Position numbers and translations under genes: made by a program
In this document: piece by piece, positions 1 to 11,644 of the stretch
Position numbering within the stretch: the first letter of the stretch is position 1
Layout of the letters: each line of letters begins with the position of its first letter
The notes under the pieces: generated by a model
What the model was told of the DNA's origin: nothing
Databases searched by the model: none
What the model saw: only the letters and a program-made list of their open reading frames with translations
From: Sternotherus odoratus
Lineage: Eukaryota; Chordata; Testudines; Kinosternidae
NCBI GenBank assembly: GCA_032164245.1
Contig: JAVMKO010000021.1
Location: forward strand, 9,492,285 to 9,556,284
DNA length: 64,000 nucleotides
Reading direction: 5' to 3'

Positions 1-194
1 CGGTCCTGCCCTAATCCCAGAGCAGCCCCCCCACACACCCCTCAGCTGCAACCTCTGGCCCTTGTGGAATCACCCAGCAGTCCTCAGGCCACCCGGACCC
101 CAGCTCACGAGTCTCGGCTGGATTCTGTGCTTCGCTCCGGCCAGAGCACTGTTGAGACAACACACCCTCCCCACACCTCCCATCCCGCTGGTAC

Positions 195-315
195 CTTTCC
201 TCTGGATCATCTCCGAGCGGATGGAGAGGGCGTCCTCGGAGGCATTCTCCGTCGTGCACGACTGGGTCCTGCTTCGGAAGGAGATCTCATCCTCCTCCGT
301 AGAGGGGTGGGAAGA
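195..315 (-). CDS. NHSL3: NHSL3 coding exon 4 (last exon in window)
   Basis: Read on the minus strand, a pyrimidine-rich tract ending CGCAG (acceptor AG at 317-316) opens a 121-bp exon in phase 0. It encodes SSHPSTEEDEISF, a middle stretch, then EDALSIRSEMIQRKG, and ends in phase 1 at 195 before a GTACCA donor (194-193). The block EDALSIRSEMIQRKG and the preceding acidic segment match what I recall of human KIAA1522/NHSL3, where the same order follows the SIQ boundary of the previous exon. The next exon lies beyond the left edge, so the large proline/serine-rich body of the protein is not in the window. The family acts on actin and lamellipodial (WAVE-complex) regulation; that role is not visible here. 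Confidence 0.93.
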
Positions 316-631
316 CTGCGCGGGGAGGAGAAGGGGTTCAAAGAAGTCCCGAGCCTTATAGGAACAGATCCTCCCTCCTTCTGCAAGCCGCTCCCCAGCA
401 TCAGAGTCCCCCAACAGGGCCCCTTCCCAGCCAGAAAATGACTCTGCAGCTCCACACTTTGAAGACATAAAACTTCTGGGAGGTCCAGTGTTATGAGTCA
501 GCCCCATCTGCATGCAGGCGGGACCCTCCCAGCTAGGGAACAGGGCCAGAGAGGGCAGGCAGGATTGAGAAAGCCCCCTGCCCCAGGAGACCCAGCCAGA
601 GGGAATGAATGCCCAGCAGTGACCTGACTTG

Positions 632-645
632 GCACCAGATGGCGC
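632..645 (+). promoter_or_regulatory. CTCF-like core motif
   Basis: GCACCAGATGGCGC matches the 14-base CTCF core CCASYAGRKGGCRS at 13 of 14 positions; the first base is G instead of C. The orientation is forward on the plus strand, facing the clustered minus-strand motifs at 54.1-54.2 kb. Binding is not shown by sequence alone. Confidence 0.4.
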
Positions 646-1375
646 TGCCTACTTCACGTACAGGTGAAACGAGCCCTTAAGCAGTAAGTGGCCAGCTGCA
701 GTTGTCTGACTGAGGATGCAGTGATTGCAGTGACGCTTAACCCTGGTGTGAACCACAATGAGAGCTCCACACCGCCCTCGGCACCGCTGCGTGTGTCTAC
801 ACATGCCCTGAGCTTCCCGGATTTCATCTCTCTGCCCCCAAGGGAGGGGCGCGCCACTCGAACAGGCCAGCTGGGAACGAGGGAGCGGCCTGTTGATTAG
901 GAAGAGCACTGGGAGGGAAGCAATCGCACAGTGGGGGAAGCTGCGGTTTGCTGCAGCGGGACCCCCGAACCCCATCCCTGGGTGAAACAGCAGCACAAAA
1001 TCCCAGCTGGCAAATTTGCCAGCGACACCCTGCAGTTTATTTCTGCTGCTGCTCTCTGTCCATCTTCCCCACCTCTCCTCTGTGCCTCCGACCTCCCCCA
1101 TCTATATACTCACAGGCTTTAAGGCCTACTCGCTGCTAGCTCGCAGCCCAGCACTGTACTGCTCCTTTGCTAGAGCTTTGTCCTGTCTAATTTTCAACGT
1201 CGCCAGCTCTGGGGTGCCCCTAAATTCCCTCGGGAGACCGTTTCCTAGCCCAACAGACCCTATCAGTGGGGAATACGTCCTGAAATCCAACCTACACTTC
1301 CCTTGCTTGACATTATAGCAACCAAATCAATGGTCGGCAGACGGGGTGTCTGCAGCCAACATGAATAGTCTTGAG

Positions 1376-1560
1376 GTTCAAGCACTGGACTGGGAGTCAC
1401 GAGATCCGGGCTCCATCCCCAGCAACTTGTTGAGAGGCCTTGGCCAAGTCACTTAGCTGCTTTCTGCCTCGGTTTCCCCATTTTGCAAAGTAGAGATAAT
1501 CACGGTCTCACAAGGCATAGTGAGCATTACGCTGCTGAAGACAAAGCCTCAGAGTGTATC
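1376..1560 (+). repeat. MIR-type SINE
   Basis: The tRNA-like head (GCACTGGACTGGGAGTCA) is followed by the MIR core order: CAAGTCACTTAGC, then CTGCCTCGGTTTCCCCATTT, then the GATAAT segment. It lies in NHSL3 intron 3, antisense to the gene. Confidence 0.85.
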
Positions 1561-2052
1561 CTCCACTTGGCCTCAGCCCAGCTGGATGTGTTTAGATGAA
1601 CCATGCCAGCTGCTCTTCTCCAAATTCCCTCTAACATTTGATACTGAGGAGTTCAGAACCTGCCCCTCAGGGCTCTAGATGAGGTTCTGTGTAGGAGAGA
1701 GGTCTCAGGTTTGCCTTCCCAGTGACTCTGTCTCCCCTGCTGAGTTACAGTCTTAGTTCTCAGCTTTCCCTTCCCCAGCCATCGCTCCCAATAAGCTGCT
1801 TGCCAGGATCTCCCTCACTGCTCAGCTCCGTTAGATCCAGCGTGAGTGGGAAGGTGCCCAAGAGAGAATGTCTCGGGGTTGCCCGGGCATTGCCGGGGGC
1901 GGGGGAGCACCCAGGAACATTCACCGCCCAGCGTTGTACCGGCCCCACTGCAGGAGCAATGACTGCCACGTGCGTCAGCAGAGCGCGCTGCATGCCAACC
2001 AACCCCCTAGTCCGGAGAGCCTCGGGCGGGTGGGGCGAGGGCAGCCACCCAC

Positions 2053-2108
2053 CTGGATGCTGTTGCTGTCTCCGTGGTCCCAGCCACTTCGGGTCTGTTT
2101 TTGTTTTT
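2053..2108 (-). CDS. NHSL3: NHSL3 coding exon 3
   Basis: This 56-bp minus-strand exon lies between a TTCCTCTTCCAG acceptor (AG at 2110-2109) and a GTGGGT donor (2052-2047). With the G carried over from exon 2 it reads EKQKQTRSGWDHGDSNSIQ, and it ends in phase 0. The WDHGD...SIQ core is a hallmark of NHSL3/KIAA1522 as I recall the human protein (EKQKLNKGGWDHGDTQSIQ). The phase agrees exactly with exons 2 and 4, which makes chance very unlikely. Confidence 0.95.
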
Positions 2109-2920
<812 letters not shown>

Positions 2921-3332
2921 CTAGGCTCCCCCCACTCGCCCCCCAGTGCTGAGCAGCCCTCAAACTCACAGCTTCCCGGCCAGCCCCGCCAGGCTTCATC
3001 GAGGGACAAATATTTGTTCCTATCCTCGCTCCCGGTTGACTGACTCTGTCAGCAAGACGGAAGCAGAGCAGTGCAGTCACCTGGCCTGCAGGAATCCTGG
3101 TGCCCCGGTCGGTGGGGGTGGGGGTACCGGGCCCAACTGGGACATGGAGGGAAACTGACGGGTTATCGTTTGGACCCCCCGAGGCTCAGGAATGGGGAAG
3201 GGCAGCCCTGGGCATCTGGCTTCCAGCCCTGCTAAAGTAAAGGCCGTGGGATATTTCCCTTGGGGCGTGGGGGAGAGGGGAGAGTGCATTACAGAAAGTG
3301 GAGGGAGCCTGAACAGAAGCAGGTGTGCAAAT

Positions 3333-3350
3333 GGGGGGGGGGGGGGGGGG
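3333..3350 (+). repeat. Poly-G run (18 G)
   Basis: An uninterrupted run of 18 G on the plus strand, so the NHSL3 pre-mRNA carries C18. Shorter runs are at 7709-7722, 8275-8285 and 46065-46076. Their lengths may be unreliable in an assembly. Confidence 0.9.
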
Positions 3351-3628
3351 AGACCAGGGGACTTCTGGGGAAGCAGCACCCGCGAGTCCCCTGGACTCAT
3401 TGAAGGCCTAGATCTCTTGCTCCCACCTGGCCCTGCTCACACATATCCCCGCCCACACCGGCGGGATGCCAACGACTCCTGCTTCACCCCCAGGGCTCTA
3501 CCCAGGGCCCATCGAGCCCCTCTCAGCCAGGACGCAGGGAGGGAGGGGCCATCCCGTCCTGTCCAGACAGGATCTGAGGCCCAGGGTAGATTCAGTGCAT
3601 CATACAGCAACTTGTGACCCCTGATCTC

Positions 3629-3766
3629 ACTTCCACTGCTTGCATCCCACGAAGTGGGCATTAGCCCATGAAAGCTGATGCTTCAATACTTTAGTTAGTC
3701 TTTAAGGTGCCACGGGCCTCTTTGCTACCTCTGCTATTCCAGACGAACACGGCTACCTCTCTGATT
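3629..3766 (+). mobile_element. Penelope-like relic, copy A
   Basis: The 138-bp insertion is flanked by a 9-bp direct repeat CCTGATCTC (3620-3628 and 3767-3775). It shares with copies C and D the order: GCATCC..CGAAGTGGG, GAAAGC..ATGCT, TTAGTTAGTCTTTAAGGTGCCAC, then a tail reading GAACACGGCTACC. Assignment to Penelope-like elements rests on the embedded hammerhead core, a known feature of that class. No reverse transcriptase is present. Confidence 0.7.
3646..3683 (+). ncRNA. Decayed hammerhead ribozyme core, copy A
   Basis: Stem II is kept (3654-3659 with 3664-3669, one G-U pair, loop ATTA). The GAAA box (3670-3673) and the 3-bp stem III AGC/GCT with its 4-base loop (3673-3682) are also kept. 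The CUGAUGA box reads CCCACGA: positions U4 and G5 are both changed, so it is predicted inactive. Confidence 0.55.
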
Positions 3767-3924
3767 CCTGATCTCTCCAGTGACTGCTCAGTGCCCTGGT
3801 CACTGGACCGTCTTTCCTGAGCATGAAGAGAATCTCCGTCACCCGCGGGGGCAGGGCCGGGGTTAACTAGCTCTCCCCGACAAAGCCAGGGGCAAAGCTA
3901 GACAGCTGAAAGCCTGGCCCTCTG

Positions 3925-4207
3925 GGGAAGTCTACACTTCAAAAGCTGCTGCTGCGCTGCTGTTGCATGTTAGTAAAGACACTACTACACCGAGGGGGGG
4001 GGGGAGGAAGCGGTAGCTACACCGACGGGGGGGAGGGGAGGGAAGAGAAGCGGTAGCTACGCCAACGGGGGGAAGCCTTCCCACCGCCCTTGCACCGCCT
4101 ACACCGGGGGTTAGGTCGGTCTAACTGCGTTGCTTCAGGGGGTGGATTTTTCACACCCGAGCGCTGTAGTTATACCGATGTACACGTATAGCGTAGACCT
4201 GGCCACA
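3925..4207. mobile_element. MITE of the GTCTACAC-terminal family, copy 1
   Basis: It begins GAAGTCTACACTTC and ends TAGCGTAGACCTGG, which are imperfect inverted termini. Inside are AGCGGTAGCTAC twice next to G-runs, and the TTAGGTCGGTCTAACT..TTCACACCCGAGCG segment typical of this kind of palindromic non-autonomous DNA transposon. Similar elements occur at 6138, 56826 and 57250. The superfamily cannot be told from this copy. Confidence 0.55.
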
Positions 4208-4929
4208 GTCCCTGCCCTAGGAACCCCCCTCCTCCAGTCACGCTCCCCTTGGCGTTCCTCCTCTGTATCCTCATGGCCTGGCGTGTCTGCGATGGATGCG
4301 AGGGGGGAATCAAGCCAGACAGGCGAGTCCAGGGCTTGTGCATTTCCTGTATCCATTGCAGCAGAACCCTTCCCAGTCAGCTCCTCTTACAGCCCTGCGC
4401 TGGCAGAGGTGATCTCATCTCTTCCCCACCAGCCCCTGGCTTTGGCAGCGGGAGGCTGCAGGTCTGACTCTGCTCTTTTGGAAGTGGATCCTGCGCCTTT
4501 AAAATGAATGCACCGAATCAGTGAAAGCTCCCCAGGGTGGATCACATGACTGATACCAGAAATATCTGTGCACCTTGCACACAAACCCAATGAGCCAGCA
4601 GCTGGAAGCAGCTTAAAGAGACAGGCCACCCCAGTACGGGGGAGAGCCCTCCACAGAGTCCCAAAGCCTCCAACTTCCTCTCTGGAAGCAGCAGCCACCA
4701 CCTCAGGGACTAAAGAGCCAATCCTAAACCAGTGGGAGCGGAGGATGCCCAGTGCCTTGCAGGATTGGACCGGGGGGCTGTTTGGCATAATCTCAGAGCC
4801 AAAGGGTAATTGCCAGCTGATTTACTGCTGCCCTAGTGATCAAAATACCTTGAGAAACAGTCAGACCCTTAAATACATCCCTAAAAATAGTAGTGACATG
4901 CTATTTATAGCGCAACTTTGAGCCAATAA

Positions 4930-5069
4930 ATGACTAATAATTCGTTGTCCTTATAATACAGCCCCTTTCATCTGAGGATCTCAAAGCACGTTACAAACAC
5001 TAATTAAGCCTTGTAACTGCCTCTCTTCCCTGTGACATTGCTATATATTGTAATAAACTAGTTTTGGGG
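4930..5069 (-). repeat. MIR-type 3' fragment, split by LTR
   Basis: GGATCTCAAAGCACGTTACAAA followed by TTAATTAAGCC is the reverse complement of a MIR-like 3' region. The same repeat appears to resume at 5755 (ATCATTATCC) on the far side of the solo LTR, so the LTR inserted into an older SINE. Confidence 0.55.
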
Positions 5070-5749
5070 TGTCACGGAGTGCCTGGGGTGAGGGTCTGGA
5101 ACTTGCTCCCTATGAAGCCAGACAGGACTTCAGGGGAAGTGTCCCCTCTCCCTACACAGCCTGTTTCCAAGGCTAGGAGCTTCACGGGTCCCCACTTCCA
5201 CCTTCCTGGGTCTGACCTCGGAGCATTCAGCACCTTCTGCCCCTCCATGCGCTTCCCCCAGTGAGCCCGCCTGGGTGGGGTCCTGGGGGAGCCCGTGGAT
5301 TCTGCACCCCAACTCCACAGTCAGACATGACTCTCAGCCAGGCAGTAAAACAGAGGTTTATTCGATGACCGGTACCTGGTCTAACACAGACCATACAGCG
5401 AGCATGACCCCTCAGCTGGATCCATTTTGGGGCCAGAGAGCTAGGCTAGCTTGCCTGGAGCTCCCTCTCCCTTTCCTGCCTGACTCTGGCTAGCTTCAGA
5501 CTCCCACTTCCTCCTCCATCCCTCCCCTGCATCCCTTTTGTCTTTCCTTCCCTAGGCTGGTCAGGTGACCTCCCTTCCCCCCCTGGGGTCAAGTTACAGC
5601 TTCAGGTATGGACACCTGCAGAGCGTCGGGCTACTTGCTTACCCTGTCTCTGCTTTGCATCAGCTACACATCCTTAATCCTTCACATAGACGCTCAAGAA
5701 ATGCATAGGGTAAACTGAGGCACACACACAGTATTCCTACTCCGTCACA
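5070..5749 (-). mobile_element. Solo LTR, copy 1
   Basis: The 680-bp unit is bounded by TGTCACGGAGT and ACTCCGTCACA, giving the TG..CA ends of an LTR. It is flanked by a perfect 5-bp duplication TGGGG (5065-5069, 5750-5754). Read on the minus strand it contains AATAAA at 5362-5357, which sets the LTR orientation as minus. A second copy lies at 22454-23153. No internal retroviral or retrotransposon genes adjoin it. A 5-bp duplication fits Gypsy-type or some endogenous retrovirus groups; which one cannot be decided. It is sense to NHSL3. Confidence 0.85.
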
Positions 5750-5964
5750 TGGGGGCATCATTATCCTCCGCTAAGTGGACTCAGAATCGTTCAGCTGAGT
5801 CAGCCCCTATGTGGATAATAACTAAAAGAGAATCTCCTTACATTCAAGCGGCAGGGGCCTGTGGATTTGAAATGAAACAGGAGGACCAACTTTCTAACCC
5901 CATGATCTCAGTGAAGTTCTGAGCAGCTGCAGGGTTTAGCACAAGATTCAGAGTTGTCATTAAC

Positions 5965-6120
5965 TGGCTACAATGGTATTTATTCCCAGATAATTCTCCC
6001 CACTTCACAGATAGGGAAACTGAGGCACAAATCACTTGCCCAGAGTCACACAGTGAGTCAGTACAAGACCCAGGAGCAGAGCCTATGGGCTTTGAGTCCC
6101 AACCCCCTGCTCCAGTCACT
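5965..6120 (-). repeat. MIR-type SINE fragment
   Basis: GGGAAACTGAGGCACAAATC, then CTTGCCCAGAGTCACACAGT, then CAAGACCCAGGAG is the reverse complement of the MIR core. Confidence 0.75.
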
Positions 6121-6137
6121 GGCCATTTCTTGCTTGC

Positions 6138-6345
6138 CTGGTCTACACAGATTTTGCACCAGTTTAACTGTCGGTTAGGGGTGTGATTTTCTATCGGTAG
6201 TTATAGCAGTGCAGGCAGTTCCCAGTCTAGTTATTCCCGTACAGGAAGGGACTGGTACATGGTAAAAACACCTTCATACCAGTAGATCTGCATCCACCCT
6301 AGAGGGCTGTTACTGGTGTAACTATCCCGCTATGGCTACAGTGGT
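6138..6345. mobile_element. MITE of the GTCTACAC-terminal family, copy 2
   Basis: Starts CCTGGTCTACACAG and carries the GTTAGGGGTGTGATTTT and GTGTAACTATCCCGCTATGG segments seen in this MITE type. The ends are not clean. Confidence 0.45.
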
Positions 6346-6689
6346 ACAACTTGAATGCACAAACCAGGCCTTATTTATCCACCCCAGAAATTTGCATTCA
6401 TTTCTCCTAACCACAGGCCAGCGGGAAGGAGGAAGCACTGACCACAGTATTCTCCCTGGGCTTCTAACAGCCAGCTGAGATGGAAAGGGTCGATGACCAG
6501 GATAATAACTGGGACCTACCAAACTCAGATCCCACCCCAGCCACGTACCTTCCGAACTGGCTTTCTCCTTCCCATTCCCCAAGGCCTTCTTCCCACATTC
6601 CCCTTCCTGTCCATCATCACACACTTTCCCTCCGCTCTGCGCCTCTTCTCTCCAGGCAGGTGGCACTCACACCTCCAAACCAGACTGTC

Positions 6690-6990
6690 AGAGGAAGAGG
6701 AGGATTATTATCCCGAGCCACAGAGAGGTGAAGGGACTTGCCCTGATGTCACCTTCGGAGCAAAACTCCCTTTTTGGAAGAGAGGCTCTGGTCGAACACA
6801 GGTGATAGGGCCAAGGCGGGGGAACTGGGGGAAGCTCCACAGGAGGTCAGACAACATGTGGTCCCTTCTGGCCCTGGAATCCATTCATCTCTGAACGAGG
6901 TGTCCCAGCCAATCAGTGGCAGAGCTGGAAATAGAACCCAGGAGTTCTATTTGGGCTGGTTTCTAGCCCAGGCTATCGCCCTACTTCAGA
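6690..6990 (-). repeat. MIR-type SINE interrupted by a CR1 3' end
   Basis: The minus-strand MIR core is split. CACAGAGAGGTGAAGGGACT (6719) is separated from CAGTGGCAGAGCTGG (6913) and AGAACCCAGGAGTTC by a 57-bp CR1 tail at 6839-6896. Confidence 0.6.
6839..6896 (+). mobile_element. CR1 LINE 3' end fragment
   Basis: CAGGAGGTCAGAC..GTGGTCCCTTCTGGCC..GGAATCCATTCATCT follows the conserved CR1 3' terminal order. Confidence 0.7.
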
Positions 6991-7389
6991 CTAGTTACTA
7001 GTGCACTGAAGCCTTCTACTTGCCATCTCCAGGCTGCCCTTGAACATGCCACCCCCGCCTGCCCTTTCTGGGCTTAGCAAGGAATCGATACAGAGGAGAC
7101 AGGTTTCCTGAGTGCTGCCGACGCTGGGGAGGTTTCATCCTTACTGGCCTGAGAAGGACAAAGCTGGGGGGGCAGACCCTGGGCCCAACCATCTACCAGC
7201 ATCTTTGTCCAGCGAAAGCGAGTTTGTACATTGGACACAGGTTTGCCACCAGCAAAGGAGATAAGTGGCAGGGGAGACCCGGGGGTGGGAGTCTGAAGCG
7301 AAACAAGTAAAGAAGAAGATTCTCCTCTCACCTCAACATTTACAGCACTCCAGCCAGGAGTCTCAAAGCCTCTCAAACAGGAATTAATT

Positions 7390-7520
7390 GATCCCCACAA
7401 TCCCCCGTTTTTTAAAATGGGGAAACTGAGGCACAGAGGGAGGCTGCCACTGGTGCACGGTCACCCAGCCAGTCAAGCTGGGAGCAGAACCCAGATCTCC
7501 TAACGTCCAGTCCCCTCTTT
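7390..7520 (-). repeat. MIR-type SINE fragment
   Basis: AAATGGGGAAACTGAGGCAC and the downstream AGCAGAACCCAGATCTCC are reverse-complement MIR core. Confidence 0.75.
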
Positions 7521-8479
7521 CATCTCTTAGGCCCCATTTCCTAGCCTGTTCCAGTGAAATCGTCCCCTTCCCTGTGGTAGCGCGCTAGATCCTCATCTCC
7601 AAACAGCCTCCCTGCACACAGCTGCTCAGTGAACTGAGGCATCAGCAGCTGGCTCTCACCAGCTGATCCTGGGCTCCAGGATCTAAGTAACCTGCCCTAG
7701 ATGAGTTCGGGGGGGGGGGGGGAGGGGAGGTCACGCTTCCCACTGTCTACCCTGGGAAACAGGTGGGTGCCAAGTCAGCTCGGCAGAGACTCTCCCCCTT
7801 CAGCCTCCATTTCCTGCCCATTACGGCTCATCTCACGCTAGCTGCCCTGCAGCAGTGGAGAGAAAAACGACTTTGTGCTGAAGAAAGGACGGGAGAGGAG
7901 GAGAGGCTGACAGAGGCCGGGGAATCGCCAGAGACACCGACCGTCCCCCAGCACACACTTCCCACGGTCTTCTTCGCCAGGCGCCCAGTCTGCAGCCCCC
8001 CCCCCACACACACACACAAACCCAAAGAGCTAGAGGGGCCCCCCTCCTCCACAGCATCTCTGCCGCACTCAGATTAAAAGCCAGGCCCATGAAATACCGA
8101 CTGCAGCAGCAGCTCCAGAGCTGCACAATGGGGGAAAGGACCCAGGACAATGGAAAGGATTCCACCCTGCTAAGCCCCACAGAAAGAGAGATTCTCTCCC
8201 AGCCAGGCAGCTTCTGCAGCCAGCCGGACACGGGCAGAAACAGCGGGGCCAACGCATCCCGGATAAGTTGGGACGGGGGGGGGGGCCACAAAGCACACGC
8301 AACCCAGTTGATGGGCCCCCGGAGCTCGCTCTCTCACACCCCAACAGGGCCAATGCCTTCATGTCCACCCACATAGGGCCGTGCATGCCCCAACCGAACT
8401 CTTTTCAGCCCGATCGCTGGGTTCTGCTCCCCCCACTCTGCGCGTCATCTTCAGGCAGGAAGCAGCTGGCTGGTTTATT

Positions 8480-8760
8480 CCCTTAACTTCCTAACAAGAG
8501 CAGCCGCTGCTGGGGTGACCTTTCCCGGCCCGACCCGGAGAGGCAGCCGGCTAGAACGGGATCCTTCTCGCACCGCGCCGGAGGGTTCGTCCCACCGAGG
8601 CTGTACTCACCTTTCTTCTTAAACAGTGCCAGGAAGGAGGGGAGGTTTCTGCCGAGGAAAACCACCATCCCAGCGGCTGGCGGGCTCTGGCGTCAAGGGA
8701 CCCTCCGGAGATGGGGCTACGCAGCCAAGAACTCCTGCCACACCGGGGGTCCCAGTGGAG
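8480..8760 (-). promoter_or_regulatory. NHSL3: CpG-enriched first-exon region, MVVF isoform
   Basis: CpGs cluster around the start codon at 8668 (for example CACCGCGCCGGAGG at 8571 and GCTGGCGGGCTCTGGCG at 8676). The ATG has a strong Kozak context (G at -3, G at +4). No TATA box is evident. The promoter is inferred from composition and exon position only. Confidence 0.45.
8611..8668 (-). CDS. NHSL3: NHSL3 alternative first coding exon (MVVF isoform)
   Basis: The minus-strand ATG at 8668 begins MVVFLGRNLPSFLALFKKK plus one G, followed at once by a GTGAGT donor (8610-8605). Joined in phase 1 to exon 2 it gives ...KKKG-SAKAEN. I recall the human KIAA1522 isoform as beginning MVVFVGRRLPALLGLFKKK, which is nearly identical. 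The pattern is a short hydrophobic, membrane-facing-looking stretch followed by a lysine cluster. A similar MVVF start is known for short NHSL1 forms. The start codon choice is secure because of the homology and Kozak context. Confidence 0.95.
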
Positions 8761-9559
8761 GCTGCTGCCTTGATCCAGCTGCCCCCCACCCCCAGCCTTC
8801 AGCATCCCCGACGCTTTCTGCTCCCTCTCATCTGTGCCTCGGGATCCGGCAGCAAGATGCACAAAACCAGCCGCACAGAGACGCTGCCGGTACAGCAGCC
8901 TCCACACAGAGAGCGGGGCTGGGGAAGTGTGAACTCAAGGACAGGGAAAGGAGCGGGGCGCAGTGGGGGGAGGGATCTCATCTCTCTGGGTCTCTGCATC
9001 TCCTTGGAGGACGGCAGAGCAGCGAATACCAGCCCCCAGCTGTTCCAACAGCACAGTTCATTCATTGAAAAGAAAAGCAGCCCCTCCCCTGCACCCCCTC
9101 CTCCCCCGCGCCCTTCCCTCCAGGCCCAGTGTCTGTCCCCGAGCACAGATGCTGCATCCAGAGCGGGAAGAGTTCAGCAAACGCTTCCCACCCACCCGGC
9201 TTCCAGGAAACTAAATCCAGAGCAGCTGCCTGGAGTGATACAGCCCAGCAGGAACAAGCCTGTATGGGCCTCAGGGCAAAGGCAAGAGGGAGCCATGGGG
9301 CTTGATCCCAGAAACCCAGGGGACCCATCGGGCTGTGCCCATGGAAATTCCAGGGAGCCCTTTCACAGGGAGCAGAGACCTGTTGCTCTCTTCCAAACCC
9401 GAGTTGCCAGCTATCAGGAGCGAGCAGGTTTTCAGCTGGAACTTCGGGTTAGCAGTGGCTTTTCCTGGACTAAGGAAAAGCCATCCAACTGACACGGTTA
9501 GACCAGCCAATGTTTCTTGTGTGGACTTGGCCTGAGCCCCACAGCCCCCTGAGAGGCAG

Positions 9560-9690
9560 ATCAGGAATATCCTCATTCCCAGAGGGGGAAACTGAGGCAT
9601 AGCAAGGAGCTGTGACTTGCCCAGGGGGTGAAACAGAGTCTGGCAGAGCCAGGAATAGAACCCAGGGGTCTCAGCAACCAATCCAGACCC
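9560..9690 (-). repeat. MIR-type SINE fragment
   Basis: AGGGGGAAACTGAGGCATAG, GTGACTTGCCCAGGGGG and AATAGAACCCAGGGGTCTC appear in the reverse-complement MIR order. Confidence 0.75.
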
Positions 9691-10824
9691 CACTCCTTCC
9701 CGCCCCACACCTTGGGGCTGGTCAGCTCCCTGTCCATCCCCTACCAATGGTGTATGCCCCCTCACTAGTCAGCATTCGTCTCTGCCCCTCTCCAGCACTG
9801 GGGTCCTTTCCTCTCAAGCTCTGCTCCCCTCCCATTCCCCGGGCGTCACGGAGTCCATTCCTGCTGGCTGGCATGGCCCTCCCCCTACCCCTCCTGCTCT
9901 TCTGGGGAGCTGAACCTCTCTCGCTGCTGAATATTCATCAAGACTCTGGAGAGAGGATCCCCGGGAAGGGCAGGCCAGCACCATCTGGCATGCGGGGAGG
10001 GCTTGCACAACCCAAGGAAAAGTGCAAGAGGCTGGCTGCAGCTGCAGTGTGGAGAGACAGAAGGGGAGTCTGCAAATTCCCCCTCCCTGTGTCCCTCATC
10101 CAGGGGGAAACAATGCCCTGCAAGGTGCAGGGAGGACACCAGGCAGCTGGGATCAGACAGCGCTGAGGAGGAGGGGGCCAGAGGGCCAAGCACTAGGGAT
10201 GGGAGACTAGGAGGTGGGAGGGGAGCCCAGGGCAGGAAGGGAGCGAGAGCTCTCTGTGCCCCTTCTCTCCCCCGGGGTACCCTACAGTGCACAGTCCTGG
10301 TACGTTTATCTCTGCACCCTAGGGTGACCCCTCCCCTGCTGCCCCCAGCCCCTAGGCACAGGGCTCAGAGGGCCTTCCCTTACAGACATGCTCCTGTGGG
10401 ATTCCTCAGGCGCATGTCCCAGACTGGGAGTACGTGGGGCTGTTTGTCCATGTATCACCCATGGCTCCATCCTGTTCAGTGTTCGGCGGAAGGACAGAGG
10501 TTGACAGCACCAGACAAGCTGGCTCCCTGCCAGGAGCACGTGTCCTTGAGGTTGCTACATTAACAGCATGGCTGCTTCACTCCGCCTCGACCCAGCACTA
10601 TATTCCAGCCAGAGCGTAGTCTGCGTGAGGAGTCCAAATGTCCAACATACAGTTCAGGCTCCAGCAGGATAACTCCGCAGCAAAGGACGTGCCCCAAAAT
10701 TGTCAGGAGCAGGGGACGGAGCTGAAACGTCACCCAGAAGGCACTAGGCCATGGTAGGAAGAGACACATTACCCGGGATTCCCATTGCCTTGGGGTTAGC
10801 GCACATAGCAGGGGTACCGAGGGA

Positions 10825-11040
10825 GGCAGCATTAACTAGTGGTTTGAGAATGGGGCAGGGAATAAGGTCAGGTTCCCAAATTCTACCCCTGGCTCTGCTG
10901 CCAACCTGTAGCACGACCTTGGGCAAGTCACCTAACCACTCCGTGCCTTGGTTTCCCATGTGTAAAATGGGAGGTGATGACAGTAACCAGTGACCCTCAG
11001 GTCACACACCCCTTTAAAAACATAAAGCTCTAAGTGCCAA
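10825..11040 (+). repeat. MIR-type SINE
   Basis: The order is CTACCCCTGGCTCTGCTGCC, then CTTGGGCAAGTCACCTAACC, then GCCTTGGTTTCCC, then GTAAAATGGGAGG, as in MIR; it is fairly complete. Confidence 0.85.
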
Positions 11041-11329
11041 GTATCAGCAAATTCACGTTCCCTAGGAACGTGTTGTCAATATGCTACACACCATGGCCAC
11101 TGGAAACCAGGCCCCTACAATGAGCTAAAGAATCTCCAACAGCTGTTCACAGTACAGGGCCTATGACACATAACGAAGCAGTTCGGTTTACAATCCACTA
11201 CTAGAAGACAATGGCATGCACAAATAAGCCAGTGCATCACACTACTATTACTACAAGGGCTCCGCTCCTGTTTACTGGTTTAATTCCCTGTCCTTCCAAG
11301 TGAATCTGAATCTAAAGCACCTCAGAGGC

Positions 11330-11545
11330 CTAGTGGGACAGGCAAGGACCCTAGTGGATAGAGCTGGGACCCAAGAGACCTGGGTCCTATTCTTGGCTCT
11401 GCCACTGGCCTGCTGGCTGACCCTGGGCAAGTCATTTCCCTTCTCTGTGCCTTGGTTTCCCCATCAGGAAAGTGGGGATAAAGACACTGACCTCCTTTGT
11501 AAAGTGCTTGGAGACCTGCTGATGCATTATTGTTATTAACTGTGC
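11330..11545 (+). repeat. MIR-type SINE
   Basis: Head GATAGAGCTGGGACCCAAGA, core GGGCAAGTCATTTCCCTTCT and GCCTTGGTTTCCCCATCAGG, then a tail with GTAAAGTGCTTGGAG. Confidence 0.85.
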
Positions 11546-11619
11546 TTCCCCAGAAAAATGGAACTCCCTGCGGGTCGACAGTTTTAACTGAAATGTCCAT
11601 ACAAACACACAGTCCAGTT

Positions 11620-11644
11620 CCACACACACACACACACACACACA
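11620..11644. repeat. (CA)n microsatellite
   Basis: Uninterrupted CA dinucleotides, about 12 units. Confidence 0.95.

Larger units (their letters stand above)
316..2052 (-). other. NHSL3: NHSL3 intron between exons 3 and 4
   Basis: This 1,737-bp intron runs from donor GTGGGT (2052) to acceptor CAG (318-316). It contains a CTCF-like motif (632-645) and a plus-strand MIR (1376-1560). The rest looks like unremarkable GC-rich unique sequence; small open frames here have no recognisable product. Confidence 0.85.

Noticed and set aside
8626..9492. 288-codon open frame on the plus strand overlapping the MVVF exon
   Set aside because: It is the antisense shadow of a real exon plus GC-rich flank; Pro/Ser/Arg-rich with no family resemblance.
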